64,000 nt of DNA from Bacteroidaceae bacterium (GTDB lineage Bacteria; Bacteroidota; Bacteroidia; Bacteroidales; Bacteroidaceae): assembly GCA_017520935.1 (NCBI GenBank), contig JAFXEF010000001.1, positions 33,077 through 97,076 on the forward strand. Direction: 5' to 3'. Made by a program: the position numbers and the translations under genes. Every line of letters starts with the position of its first letter. Position 1 is the stretch's first letter. Positions 9,208 to 18,692 of this stretch are shown here, one piece after another. The notes under the pieces are model-generated. The model was not told the origin of the DNA. It searched no databases and worked only from the letters and a program-made list of their open reading frames with translations.

Positions 9208-9298
9208 GGGTTTTTAGAATACGTGTAAACTGACGTAGTGATTATCCTTTTCTGTATATTTCATCTCAATCATCACGTGACGATTTGCTGTTGTTCGT

Positions 9299-10459
9299 TT
9301 ACAACTCCTCGCTCAAGTACCCTTTAGGTAGCTGACGGCAATTGTATTGCGAAGCCATAATCTCCCCGTAGGCTCCTGCTGAACGTATGGCGATAAAGTC
9401 GCCACGATGGGTAGCGTTGAGGTCGACAGACTTGCCGAAAACGTCGGAGCTCTCACATACAGGACCCACCACATCGTAGGTGAGCTCGGGCTCATCGGAT
9501 GAGATGTTCTCGATGCGGTGATATGCCTGATACAAGGCAGGACGGATGAGGTCGGTCATGCCAGCATCGACGATGGCAAAGCGCTTGCAGGTGCCCTCCT
9601 TTATGTAAAGGACGCGTGTGATGAGACTGCCGCACTGGGCTACGATGCTACGGCCGAGCTCAAAATGGACGGTCTGTCCGGTCGTGAGGTGCAGGTGCTT
9701 GCGGAACACCTCAAAGTAGCTGTGGAAGTCGGGGATGTACTTGTGGTTGGGGTGTCCGTAGTCGACACCGAGTCCGCCACCCACGTTGATGCTTCGGATG
9801 GGATACTTGCGGCGACTGAAGAGGGTGGTGAGCTCGTTGATGCGGTTGCACAGTGCCACGAAGTCAATCATGTCCAATATCTGTGAGCCTATGTGGAAGT
9901 GTATGCCCACGAAGTCGATATGAGGCAGGGCAATGGCTTGTTCGATGACGGCCTCTATCTGTTCGAGGTTAATACCGAATTTATTCTCGGCCAAGCCTGT
10001 GGTGATGTTGCTGTGTGTGTGTGCACCTACATTGGGGTTGATGCGAAGGGCGATGCGTGCCACCTTGTCCTTTTGTGTCGCCAGTTCGTTGATGATGAGT
10101 AGTTCGGCTTCTGACTCTACGTTGAAGCAGTGGATGCCGTAGTCGAGGGCGAGGTTTATCTCGCGGTCGCTCTTGCCTACACCGGCATATACCACCTTAT
10201 GGGCAGGGAAACCTGCTTCGATGGCTGCACGTACTTCGCCGCCACTGACGCAATCGGCACCGAAGCCCGCCGCACTGATGATACGTAGTACCTTGGGATT
10301 GGCGTTGGCCTTGATGGCGTAGTGCATCTCGTACTCTGGATTGTGCCGAAGCTCCTCACGGATGGTGTCGAGAGTTTCGCGCAGTACCTGAGTGTCGTAA
10401 TAGTAGAAGGGCGTTTCGATATTTTGGAAACGCTGTATGGGGAAGGTACCTTTAATCAT
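9299..10459 (-). CDS. lysA: Diaminopimelate decarboxylase
   Basis: 386 aa. This PLP fold-III enzyme decarboxylates meso-diaminopimelate to L-lysine, the last step of the pathway. Visible motifs: YAIKANAN with the PLP-binding Lys50, HFHIGSQ, the glycine-rich GGGLGVDYG loop and GPVCESSDVFG with the active-site Cys. Length is at the short end of the family. It starts 4 nt after lysC stops, so the first and last enzymes of lysine synthesis are co-transcribed. Downstream mltG may be part of the same transcript. No lysine riboswitch was seen upstream of either gene. Confidence 0.97.
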   Translation of the reverse strand: MIKGTFPIQRFQNIETPFYYYDTQVLRETLDTIREELRHNPEYEMHYAIKANANPKVLRIISAAGFGADCVSGGEVRAAIEAGFPAHKVVYAGVGKSDREINLALDYGIHCFNVESEAELLIINELATQKDKVARIALRINPNVGAHTHSNITTGLAENKFGINLEQIEAVIEQAIALPHIDFVGIHFHIGSQILDMIDFVALCNRINELTTLFSRRKYPIRSINVGGGLGVDYGHPNHKYIPDFHSYFEVFRKHLHLTTGQTVHFELGRSIVAQCGSLITRVLYIKEGTCKRFAIVDAGMTDLIRPALYQAYHRIENISSDEPELTYDVVGPVCESSDVFGKSVDLNATHRGDFIAIRSAGAYGEIMASQYNCRQLPKGYLSEEL

Positions 10460-10463
10460 CTCT

Positions 10464-11780
10464 TTAATTGTTAAACAACTTGTCGCTCAGTGCCTGTAAA
10501 GCACGTTTCTTGTCGCTCTCCTTGATGAGGAAGGATATGTTGTAGTTGCTACCACCGAACGAAATCATACGGACGGGAATGTCGCGCATGGCATCCATGG
10601 CGCGGGCTTCGAAACCGATGTTCTCCCAGTCCATATCACCTACAACGCAAATGATACACATGTTGTGGTCGATGGTTACGGTACCGTACTTCTTTAGGTC
10701 GTGGACAATCTCGTTGAGGTGTTTGGTGTTGTCGATACTCATGGAAACGCCTACCTCGGAGGTGCAAATCATATCGATGGGGGTCTGATAGCTCTCGAAG
10801 ATCTCGAACACCTTGCGCAGGAAACCGTGGGCAAGGAGCATGCGGCTCGACTTGATCTTGATGGCGGTAATATTTTCCTTGGCTGCTACGGCTTTGATGG
10901 TACCAGGGTCGGCCTCGTTGTTGATGGTAGTACCTGGTGCTTCGGGCTGCATCGTGTTCAGCAACTTTACGGGGATGTTGGCAAATTTGGCAGGCTGTAT
11001 GCAGGTGGGGTGGAGTATCTTGGCTCCGAAATAACCTAACTCGGCTGCCTCCTCGAAGTGAAGATGGCGCACGGCAGTGGTCTTGTCTACGATGCGAGGG
11101 TCGTTGTTGTGCATACCGTCGATATCGGTCCAAATCTGAATCTCGCGTGCTCCGATGGCTGCTCCGATGAGCGAAGCAGTGTAATCGCTACCGCCACGCT
11201 GGAGGTTATCAATCTCACCGTTGATGTTGCGGCAGATGAATCCTTGAGTAATATAGATTTGTGCTTTGGGACTGGCGGCCAGTACCTCGGTGAGCTTCTC
11301 CTTGATGTAGGCTGCGTCGGGTTCCCCGTTTTTGTCGGTGCGCATGTAGTCGAGGGCAGGGATGAGGTGTACGCTCACACCCTGCTCCTTGAGATAGTTG
11401 GTCACCATGTTGGTAGAGATTATCTCGCCTTGCGCCAAGATGATGCGCTCCTCGATGGAGGTGAACAGCTGTTTGGTGAATGAACGGAGGTAGTTGAATA
11501 CATCGCGTACGAGTTCCGTGGTTTTCTGCTTATACTCTTCTGTGCTATACAGCTCACTGATATGTTTATGGTAGAGACCTTCGAGCTTGTTAATGACTTC
11601 GTTGGCACTGTCTGGATTGTTGTTGGCCAGGTAGCCACAAATTTCTACCAATGAATTGGTTGTACCCGACATAGCTGAGAGTACCACTATTTTGTTTTCT
11701 CCATCGTTGATAAGCGAGGCTACACCTTGCATACGCTGTGCGGAACCTACTGAAGTGCCGCCAAATTTCATTACTTTCAT
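10464..11780 (-). CDS. lysC: Aspartate kinase (monofunctional)
   Basis: 438 aa. It phosphorylates L-aspartate at the entry to the lysine, threonine, methionine and DAP branch. The N-terminus is MKVMKFGGTSVGSAQR with the amino-acid kinase KFGGTS motif; the later GGSDYTASLIGAAIGA segment is typical. The last about 140 residues form two ACT domains (VGVSMSIDNT..., ...VRMISFGGSNYNISFLI), so lysine and/or threonine feedback is expected. It is not fused to homoserine dehydrogenase. ftsE lies 37 nt upstream on the same strand and lysA 4 nt downstream. Confidence 0.96.
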   Translation of the reverse strand: MKVMKFGGTSVGSAQRMQGVASLINDGENKIVVLSAMSGTTNSLVEICGYLANNNPDSANEVINKLEGLYHKHISELYSTEEYKQKTTELVRDVFNYLRSFTKQLFTSIEERIILAQGEIISTNMVTNYLKEQGVSVHLIPALDYMRTDKNGEPDAAYIKEKLTEVLAASPKAQIYITQGFICRNINGEIDNLQRGGSDYTASLIGAAIGAREIQIWTDIDGMHNNDPRIVDKTTAVRHLHFEEAAELGYFGAKILHPTCIQPAKFANIPVKLLNTMQPEAPGTTINNEADPGTIKAVAAKENITAIKIKSSRMLLAHGFLRKVFEIFESYQTPIDMICTSEVGVSMSIDNTKHLNEIVHDLKKYGTVTIDHNMCIICVVGDMDWENIGFEARAMDAMRDIPVRMISFGGSNYNISFLIKESDKKRALQALSDKLFNN

Positions 11781-11817
11781 ATAATATCAGTATTGTTTTG
11801 TTCTTAATTGTTTGTTC

Positions 11818-12516
11818 TTATTCCTGTCTTTCGGAGTTTTCTGGGTGCTCAGGAGCATTTGTTACTAACCTGTGTCCTTCGCAACGGAACACTTTGCCAG
11901 GATACTCCTCTATTAGTTGTAGGTTGTGGGTAGTCATAATGACCGTAGAGCCTTTGGCGCAGATATTGCGCAACAACTCTACAATCTGACGCCCCGTCTC
12001 GGGGTCGAGATTTCCGGTAGGCTCATCGGCAAGGATAATCTCTGGTGTGTTGAGGATAGCACGGGCGATGACGATGCGTTGTTGCTCACCACCCGATAGC
12101 TCATGGGGCATCTTATACCCTTTGGTGCTCATGCCGACCTGCTCCAGAACCTCTTCGATGCGAAGGGTGCGCTTACCCTTGTCGTTCCAACCGGTGGCTT
12201 TGAGTACAAAGTCGAGGTTGTCCCTCACATTACGGTCGATGAGCAGTTGGAAGTCCTGGAATACGATACCGATACGTTTGCGTAGTGCCGGTATCTGCTT
12301 GCGACGAATGCGTGCCATATCGTAGCCCAGCACATTGGCATTGCCGCTATGGATGTCGAGTTCGCCATACATCGTCTTGAGTAGGCTCGATTTGCCTGAG
12401 CCTACTTTTCCAATGAGGTATACGAATTCACCTTCTTGAACCTGCAGATTCACCTCTTCGAGCACGATATTTTCCTGTTGGCGAATCTCTACGTTCTGAT
12501 AGTTTACCTGTGACAC
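11818..12516 (-). CDS. ftsE: Cell-division ABC ATPase FtsE
   Basis: 232 aa. Walker A is GKVGSGKSS (about residues 36-44), the signature LSGGEQQR and Walker [17 protein letters not shown], the FtsE/LolD-type sequence. With FtsX, FtsE works at the division septum to activate peptidoglycan hydrolases. ftsX is not in the window, which is usual in Bacteroidetes where the two genes are often apart. The C-terminal about 20 residues are polar and poorly conserved. LolD-like ATPases are the main alternative; the neighbourhood (lysC, lysA) and the length favour FtsE. It begins 17 nt after the upstream glycosidase-like gene ends. Confidence 0.85.
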   Translation of the reverse strand: MSQVNYQNVEIRQQENIVLEEVNLQVQEGEFVYLIGKVGSGKSSLLKTMYGELDIHSGNANVLGYDMARIRRKQIPALRKRIGIVFQDFQLLIDRNVRDNLDFVLKATGWNDKGKRTLRIEEVLEQVGMSTKGYKMPHELSGGEQQRIVIARAILNTPEIILADEPTGNLDPETGRQIVELLRNICAKGSTVIMTTHNLQLIEEYPGKVFRCEGHRLVTNAPEHPENSERQE

Positions 12517-12533
12517 GTGTATATTTCTTTATT

Positions 12534-15311
12534 TTAATCCTGTGTAACAATCATTTTTTCTACGATAACACTGCCATCGGTGTATTGTGTCCGTACGATG
12601 TTGATGCCCTTTTGCGGAGTGTCATGGCATACGCCATTTAAGGTGTAATAGCTTGTTCTGGCGATAGTGCTTGGTGTTATGACCTCCTCGATATCACTGG
12701 CATTGGCAAAGAGAGCATCGACCTCATCGGCCGACAAAGCGTAATTGTATATGCGTAAGTCGTCAATTTCACCTTTGAACATAGCGTCGCCCTTGAATTG
12801 GCTACGTCCTATATAATTGAATATGGGGCAAAAGTCTATAGGACGCAAGGTGATGTCGGAAGTGGATGCTTTCAGCTCTCCATTAATATAGGCCGCAATA
12901 CTGTCATCACTGATGGTGAGCGTGATATGCTTCCAGGTATATGTCCCAAGTCTACTGATATCCATATATTGCTCGTCACCACCGTTCTTGATGGCAAAGC
13001 GCATCTTGTTGTTGGCGGCATTGGTGGTGAGGAACATATATTGGTCTTCTCCATTGCCAAAATCGAAGATGCGTTGCCAGCTACCGCTACCCTTCCAGCG
13101 TACCCAAAGGGCAATGGTCATTTCACGGCGGTCGGCGATTGCCGTGGGTAGTTGCAGGTAATCGAGACTACCATCCAATGTCAGCGCTTTGTCGCTTAGG
13201 TTTTCCTTCTTGGCCGTTAAATATGCGGCCTCACCATAGTGTGCTGCATTCATCTTGTGTAATGTAGCATCAGTCAATGTGTTCTCGAACTGGTATGATG
13301 CTATAAGGGCCTGATCGTCGAGTAGAGCTGCTATTACCGAGTCGGAAGCCTCGGAGCGATTCATAGCACGGTCGATAGCCTTTATCTTATATATATAGCT
13401 GCGACCTTCGGTTACTGTATTGTCAATAAAGGCCGTGTCAGTAATATTGCGGGCTATAGTGTTCCATGCATAAGGTGCGCCCAGTGATGCATCGGCACGC
13501 AAAATGGCATATCCCGTCACGTCCGATTCTTTTACGGTATTCCATGATAGGTTGATGGTGGCAGCTGTAGCCTCGGCCGACAGGCCCATCGGTGCATCGG
13601 GGGCATTTTTCTCGCAGGTAGCGTTTGTCGGGAGCAGGCGCCATTGTTGGCGGTCATCACCAGTGAATGCATTCTGCTGAATGGCAGCACCATCAATGCT
13701 GCTTCCACTTGATACTTCAAGGCATTTCCCTGAATGGCGGCTAAATATATAGTAGTAGCCATCGCCGGCATATTGGAAATACCATTGCTCGTTAGCTCCT
13801 TTGCTTCCTGAATATAAGATAATACCGCCACCATTGGAGGTAGACCAGTTGTTTACATCTAATTGCGAGCCGTTTTTTACATTGGATATATAGAAATAGC
13901 TGAAGTCGCCACCTACACGGCTATCTACAGGTGTGATATTCCATTGCTGATAGGTCTGCTTTTTATTGGCTCCCTGGCAGATGGCACTGCCGTTCGATGT
14001 GCTGCCATTCTGGGGCATTATCAGCTTGCGGCTCTTTTTGTTCATAAGGATAAACTTTCCTTCGGTAGGGGTTAAAGGCACATCCTCGCCGGCATGTATT
14101 TCAAGCACGCGCTCGGCGTTAGTCTGGCCTTTCTGATAGCTGCCTATGGCACCTCCAGGAAGTTCCATAATGTATTCGTGCATCGGACCATGTCCATCAA
14201 AATATGCCACCTTGTCTTTTGATACCACACGGTACGATGAATTATTGGCTTGTCGTTCCGAAGTGCCGCCAAACAGCTGGATGCGTCCGTCAGGCATACG
14301 GTATACCGAGGCGGCTGTCCAGTGTGCACGGTCTTCGCCATAGGCAAGACGCTCGCCAAATGTAGCTTGGCAGTACTGCCCACGGGCACGTCCGTCATAC
14401 CCCCACCAGATACCTGTTTGCATTCCATATTCAACACCTACCATGGCTTCCATCACATTGTGTAGCTCGTCGGCCGTGGCATAGTGTCCGTTGGCGCGTA
14501 CCGTTTCGAAGAATTTGGCATAGTTGTCAAACGAGCCGGCCAGCTGGTGCGTGTTGCCTTCGTCAAGGTAGGGGCTTAGTCCGTTATACCATTCGAGCGC
14601 TTTGTCACAGTTGAGTGTATTGCCACCGCTCACACGGATGCTGTCAAAGAATTCATCTTCTGTCATCAGTCGGCATATTTCTCTGAAGTCGGCCATTGTT
14701 CCTTGGTTCCATGCTGCGAAGTCTGCTTCGTTGAACGGAGCGATGGACACCACATTGAATCCCTTGCTGCGGCAGTAGTTGACGGTAGCCTTAAAAAGCC
14801 TTATCCACTCGGCGGGTTTGCCTACATAGTTCTTTCGGTGTTGGGCAGCCTTCTTCTTCCACTCTTCCCATGCCTTCTCGTTTTCGAAATTCTTCAACTC
14901 GTTGTCGCAAAGCACTTCATGGTCACTGTTGAGCGCAATGTCCTTAACCCCCGAGAGCCTTATCAGGCGGAGGCGCTCGTTAAGGTCTTTCTGTTGTTCG
15001 GCACTCAGCTCGCCATTTTCGTCAACGAGATCACTTGGCTGGAACGACACACGTCCTGTTCCAAGATACTCCTTACCTATATGATTGGTTCCTCTTCGTA
15101 TGTTGTCTTCACTGGGCCATGCTGTGTCAAGTCCCCAAAGCACGGGAGTCTTCACTCCTTCATCGTCTGTGTTGAAGAGGATTGTCACATCGGTTTTCTG
15201 ATTGGCTACCAAGTAGTCGCTTGCCGATGCGATAGAGCCGGTGCTTTCTTGTGCATGCAAAGAGGTTGTCGTGCCTAACAGGCACATGGCGTAGAGCAGA
15301 TGCTTCTTCAT
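12534..15311 (-). CDS. Secreted multidomain glycoside hydrolase-like protein (ricin lectin, FN3, LamG)
   Basis: About 925 aa from the ATG at 15311 (MKKHLLYAMCLLGTTTSLHA, a clear signal peptide). The frame is open up to 15470, but that extension passes through a promoter at 15347-15354. Residues about 45-400 resemble a (beta/alpha)8 glycosidase of GH30/clan-A type, with SIAPFNEADF offering the acid/base Glu. Residues about 415-560 are a ricin B lectin with three Gln/Glu-x-Trp repeats (QQW, EQW, QQW). About 570-660 is fibronectin III, and about 665-870 is a concanavalin/LamG-like jelly roll. The tail (YYTLNGVCHDTPQKGINIVR) is the short C-terminal form seen on Prevotella-type secreted proteins. 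Likely role: extracellular glycan degradation. Substrate and catalytic family are not certain. Confidence 0.8.
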   Translation of the reverse strand: MKKHLLYAMCLLGTTTSLHAQESTGSIASASDYLVANQKTDVTILFNTDDEGVKTPVLWGLDTAWPSEDNIRRGTNHIGKEYLGTGRVSFQPSDLVDENGELSAEQQKDLNERLRLIRLSGVKDIALNSDHEVLCDNELKNFENEKAWEEWKKKAAQHRKNYVGKPAEWIRLFKATVNYCRSKGFNVVSIAPFNEADFAAWNQGTMADFREICRLMTEDEFFDSIRVSGGNTLNCDKALEWYNGLSPYLDEGNTHQLAGSFDNYAKFFETVRANGHYATADELHNVMEAMVGVEYGMQTGIWWGYDGRARGQYCQATFGERLAYGEDRAHWTAASVYRMPDGRIQLFGGTSERQANNSSYRVVSKDKVAYFDGHGPMHEYIMELPGGAIGSYQKGQTNAERVLEIHAGEDVPLTPTEGKFILMNKKSRKLIMPQNGSTSNGSAICQGANKKQTYQQWNITPVDSRVGGDFSYFYISNVKNGSQLDVNNWSTSNGGGIILYSGSKGANEQWYFQYAGDGYYYIFSRHSGKCLEVSSGSSIDGAAIQQNAFTGDDRQQWRLLPTNATCEKNAPDAPMGLSAEATAATINLSWNTVKESDVTGYAILRADASLGAPYAWNTIARNITDTAFIDNTVTEGRSYIYKIKAIDRAMNRSEASDSVIAALLDDQALIASYQFENTLTDATLHKMNAAHYGEAAYLTAKKENLSDKALTLDGSLDYLQLPTAIADRREMTIALWVRWKGSGSWQRIFDFGNGEDQYMFLTTNAANNKMRFAIKNGGDEQYMDISRLGTYTWKHITLTISDDSIAAYINGELKASTSDITLRPIDFCPIFNYIGRSQFKGDAMFKGEIDDLRIYNYALSADEVDALFANASDIEEVITPSTIARTSYYTLNGVCHDTPQKGINIVRTQYTDGSVIVEKMIVTQD

Positions 15312-15346
15312 AGTCCTTATACGTGATACCTTATGATTATAGGCTA

Positions 15347-15354
15347 CGAAGTTA
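15347..15354 (-). promoter_or_regulatory. Candidate -7 box (TAACTTCG) for the secreted glycosidase-like gene
   Basis: On the minus strand TAACTTCG lies 36 nt before the chosen ATG. The same TAACTTCG variant occurs before the permease gene (2990) and before ftsY (44797), so TAnnTTCG appears to be tolerated in this genome. The -33 element here is weak. Confidence 0.45.
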
Positions 15355-15439
15355 CGCATTTTTTCACAAATGACATAGATTTCTCTGATTTTTGTGGAGT
15401 TAGCAGAGAAACTTTGGGTGAAAAGCAGCTTCGGACAGT

Positions 15440-15883
15440 TTATGCCATATAAGTAGCACCAGTAGAACACTCAGGACATATTCCTGTGATTACATAATTA
15501 AACTGTTGCACTTGATACCCTTCAGGAAGATCTACTTTAGGGATACGCTGTTCGAAGAGGCAGATGGTGCGTCCACATCGTAGGCAGCGGAAATGGGGGT
15601 GGCGGTCATCGTCGTTGCTATGATGATGTGAGTGACACACCTCGTAACGTGCCGATCCGCTACCGTCGTTGATGGAGTGGAGCAGGTGCTGCTGCTCGAA
15701 GAGGGAGAGTGTGCGGAATATGGTAGAGCGGTCGGCCGGATAAAGAATATCTTCTATTTGCCTGAGTGTCAATGTTTCATCTGCCTCAATGAGGCATTTT
15801 AGAACCAGCAAACGCATGGCCGTAGGCTTAATGTTACGTGTCTGCAACAACTCTACAAGGTATTGCTCTGTATTTCTTTGCAT
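15440..15883 (-). CDS. Fur-family metal-responsive transcriptional regulator
   Basis: 147 aa. N-terminal winged helix (about residues 1-80, including STIFRTLSLFEQQHLL) and C-terminal metal/dimerisation domain with an HSHHHSNDDDRHPHFRC stretch and two CxxC pairs (CLRCG, CPEC) for structural zinc. The family senses iron (Fur), zinc (Zur) or peroxide (PerR). The very His-rich segment would suit Zur or a zinc-type sensor, but I cannot decide from sequence alone. Its start is 2 nt after the stop of the HerA-like ATPase gene, so the two are co-transcribed. Confidence 0.88.
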   Translation of the reverse strand: MQRNTEQYLVELLQTRNIKPTAMRLLVLKCLIEADETLTLRQIEDILYPADRSTIFRTLSLFEQQHLLHSINDGSGSARYEVCHSHHHSNDDDRHPHFRCLRCGRTICLFEQRIPKVDLPEGYQVQQFNYVITGICPECSTGATYMA

Positions 15884-15885
15884 GG

Positions 15886-17403
15886 TTACCTCTTTTTTCG
15901 TGTGGCAGTCTTCTTTTTCGTGGTCGACTTCTTGGTTATATTACGTGCCAACTGCGTGGCAAATGTCTTGGCGAAATAGGTAATGGCCGTAGTGGCAACG
16001 GTCGCGAGAATACTCTTTGAAGCCTTTTTCGATGGCTTTTGCTGCTTCGTTACCTTTTGCTTTGCTTCTGCCTCCTCTCTTTCGGCAGCCTCCTTCTCTT
16101 CCGCTGCAAGCGCTTGTTCGCGTTGTCTGATAATTTTCTCGGCGGCAGATTCACGATTGATTGCGGTGTCGTATTTGCCTGCTATTTTGGATGCATTGTT
16201 AATCCCCTTGCGTTGCTCTTCCGTAATGGCTCCTATCTGGCTGAGTGGAAAAAGGATTTTTGCACGTTCCACCATGGAGGGGGCACCCTTTTCATCAAGT
16301 AGGGATACCAACGCTTCGCCCGTACCTAATTCCAGAATCTCACGTTCTGTGGAAAAAGCAGGGTTGGGGCGGAAGGTTTGCGCTGCAGCCTTTACCGCGG
16401 TTTGATCCTTGGGCGTAAATGCACGCAAGGCATGCTGTATACGATTGCCGCATTGTCCGAGGATAGCCTCGGGAAGGTCTGATGGTGACTGTGATATGAA
16501 GTAGATGCCTATTCCTTTCGAGCGTATGAGGCGTACTATCTGCTCTATTTTGTCGGTCAGCGCCTTGGAGGTATCTTTAAAGAGCATGTGGGCTTCGTCA
16601 AAGAAGAATACCATTTTGGGCAGGTCCATATCACCCATTTCAGGCATTTTCTCAAATATACTTGTGAGTAGCCAAAGCAGGAAGGTGGAGTATAGCTTAG
16701 GCTGTAGCATAAGGCGATCCGCTGCAAGGATATTCATTACGCCACGTCCATTCTCGGTCTGCAATAAGTCGAAAATGTCAAAAGCCGGTTCGCCGAAGAA
16801 TTTGTCGGCTCCTTGCTCCGAGAGGGTCAGAAGCGCACGCTGTATGGCACCGATGGTCGCAGCTGAAACATTGCCATACATAGTGGAATAGCGGTCGCTG
16901 TTCTTGGCCACATAGTCGAGCATAAGTCGGAGATCCTGCATATCAATAAGGGGCAACTGTTCGTCTTCAGCTATACGGAAAGCAAGGGTGAGCACTCCTG
17001 TCTGTGTGTCATTAAGTTCCAACAGGCGGGCAAGCAGCATTGATCCCATGCTGGCTATCGTAGTACGCATCGGGTGTCCCTGCTCTCCATATACATCATA
17101 AAAGCGAACCGGACACCCCTCGAATTTCAAAGCCGCAGGGTCAATCCCGAACTCCCCACATCGCTTTTCAATGAAACCGCTTAGTCTGCCCACCTGCGAA
17201 ATGCCAGAGAGATCCCCCTTCATGTCAGCCATGAAGCAAGGTACGCCGGCTTGTGAAAGGGTTTCTGCGAGTACCTGTAGAGTCACGGTTTTTCCTGTTC
17301 CAGTGGCTCCTGCAATAAGACCGTGGCGGTTGGCCATCTTGCCAATAAGGTGAATGGAGCCAGCACTCGAATGTGCTACATATAGATTACCATCTTTATA
17401 CAT
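15886..17403 (-). CDS. HerA-like P-loop ATPase (YjgR / DUF853 family)
   Basis: 505 aa. Walker A GATGTGKT at about residues 32-39, Walker B MVFFFDEAH at about 265-273, and the ISQSPSDLPEAILGQCGNRIQHALRAFTP region typical of DUF853. After about residue 410 comes a Lys/Glu/Ala-rich coiled-coil stretch and a hydrophobic patch, then a very basic tail (KKSTTKKKTATRKKR) that could bind nucleic acid. The biochemical role of the family is poorly known; it resembles FtsK/HerA motor ATPases. It is the first gene of a two-gene unit with the Fur-family regulator. Confidence 0.85.
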   Translation of the reverse strand: MYKDGNLYVAHSSAGSIHLIGKMANRHGLIAGATGTGKTVTLQVLAETLSQAGVPCFMADMKGDLSGISQVGRLSGFIEKRCGEFGIDPAALKFEGCPVRFYDVYGEQGHPMRTTIASMGSMLLARLLELNDTQTGVLTLAFRIAEDEQLPLIDMQDLRLMLDYVAKNSDRYSTMYGNVSAATIGAIQRALLTLSEQGADKFFGEPAFDIFDLLQTENGRGVMNILAADRLMLQPKLYSTFLLWLLTSIFEKMPEMGDMDLPKMVFFFDEAHMLFKDTSKALTDKIEQIVRLIRSKGIGIYFISQSPSDLPEAILGQCGNRIQHALRAFTPKDQTAVKAAAQTFRPNPAFSTEREILELGTGEALVSLLDEKGAPSMVERAKILFPLSQIGAITEEQRKGINNASKIAGKYDTAINRESAAEKIIRQREQALAAEEKEAAEREEAEAKQKVTKQQKPSKKASKSILATVATTAITYFAKTFATQLARNITKKSTTKKKTATRKKR

Positions 17404-17563
17404 ATCGTATGGATTGTTGTTCTCATTGTTGAATTATATGTCTGCAAAAGTAGACCATTTTGTTGTTTTAAGCAATAGAAAAAGATGAATTCTACATTTT
17501 TTTTCTTTTGCTTGGCAACACAAATAAATCGGTGTTTATCTTCGCTTATTCGAATTTTTGCAT

Positions 17564-17571
17564 TAATTTTG
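17564..17571 (+). promoter_or_regulatory. -7 box (TAATTTTG) directly before the HU-SPOR gene
   Basis: TAATTTTG ends only 8 nt before the ATG at 17580, so the transcript would be leaderless or nearly so. This also argues against the longer in-frame start at 17508, which lies upstream of the promoter. Confidence 0.6.
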
Positions 17572-17579
17572 CGGCAAGA

Positions 17580-18680
17580 ATGAGAAATTTAGCTCGACAT
17601 ATTGAACTGTTGCTGCGTGACAATGATTGTGTGATACTACCGGGATTCGGTGGTTTCATTGCACAGACAGTGCCTGCTTACTACGTGAGTGAAGAAGCAC
17701 TGTATTATCCTCCATCGCGTAGTGTCCGTTTCAATGCTGCCATCACAATGAACGACGGACTGCTGGCGCAAAGCTACATGAAGAGCTATCAGGTTGATTA
17801 TGCGCGTGCAAGCTATATGGTTGATATTGCTATAGAGAAGTTGTGCGATGCTTTGGATGAAGAGGGCATGGTGACACTTCCACATATAGGGACAATCAAG
17901 CAAGACGTATACCAATCTATACAATTCATACCCGAAGAGGCAGGTATCAGCTCGCCCTTCCATTTCGGATTAGACTCATTCCTTATCAAGGAACTACATC
18001 TGCTACACGAGTCTCCTGAGGCTTCTAAGCAACCTCAATCAATCATCACACACACAGCAAAGACTATCGATGTGCATATCAATAAGAGTGTGCTTCGCCA
18101 AGTAATATCGACTGCAGCTGTATTACTGTTACTGTTGATGGTTTCGCTACCCATAGGCAATCATAAGCCTACGGATATAGCCTCTTTGCATCTGACCGAC
18201 GTGATGGCTACACCTACGGCCAAGCAACAAGTGCCAATCCTCGCCATAGAGGCAACAACCATGGAAGGCGACCTTGCAGTGGAAGTCACCACAGTTGACT
18301 CTACAGCGGCAATGTCTCACGCTATCGTGCCGACAGACATGCCTATGATCGAGGAGGCGATAGCTTTGGAAACAATCACTGATGAAGCCATCCAACCTAC
18401 AGAAATAGCTGTAGAGACACCTCAAGTCAGTGCTGAGGTTCTACCCGAAAAGGTTTATCATGTCATTGTTGCCAGTTTGCCCAACCATCGTGGTGCCGAA
18501 GAAACAATGAACCAGTACATCAATAAAGGGTATCCTAATGTATCGTTGGTAGAACGCGACAATCGCATCCGCATATCGCTGGTGCAATTCACCGATAAGG
18601 ACGAAGCCAACAATTACCTCAAGGAGTTGCGCCAGATTGATGCATTCCAAAATGCCTGGCTACTCGCTGTGCGCAATTAA
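17580..18680 (+). CDS. Membrane-anchored HU-like and SPOR domain protein
   Basis: 366 aa from ATG 17580. Residues 1-75 form an HU/IHF-related domain of the CCDC81-like type (LLRDNDCVILPGFGGFIAQ..., NDGLLAQSYM) and residues about 80-130 a second small domain (GMVTLPHIGTIKQD). A single TM lies near residues 170-190 (VLRQVISTAAVLLLLLMVSL), then a low-complexity Thr/Glu/Ala linker. A SPOR domain occupies about 286-366 (YHVIVASLPNHRGAEETMNQYINKG). SPOR domains bind denuded glycan strands at division sites. The layout puts the HU-like part in the cytoplasm and SPOR in the periplasm, a possible link between nucleoid and septal wall. It is followed 12 nt later by an FHA protein. Confidence 0.85.
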   Translation: MRNLARHIELLLRDNDCVILPGFGGFIAQTVPAYYVSEEALYYPPSRSVRFNAAITMNDGLLAQSYMKSYQVDYARASYMVDIAIEKLCDALDEEGMVTLPHIGTIKQDVYQSIQFIPEEAGISSPFHFGLDSFLIKELHLLHESPEASKQPQSIITHTAKTIDVHINKSVLRQVISTAAVLLLLLMVSLPIGNHKPTDIASLHLTDVMATPTAKQQVPILAIEATTMEGDLAVEVTTVDSTAAMSHAIVPTDMPMIEEAIALETITDEAIQPTEIAVETPQVSAEVLPEKVYHVIVASLPNHRGAEETMNQYINKGYPNVSLVERDNRIRISLVQFTDKDEANNYLKELRQIDAFQNAWLLAVRN

Positions 18681-18692
18681 GAACACGCTTTT

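Noticed and set aside
10464..12516. Lysine riboswitch before lysC or lysA
   Set aside because: The gaps are 37 and 4 nt, far too short for the aptamer, and no L-box motif is visible.
15312..15470. Longer start of the secreted glycosidase-like protein
   Set aside because: The extra 53 residues hide the signal peptide, cover a promoter-like TAACTTCG and overlap the end of the Fur-family gene.
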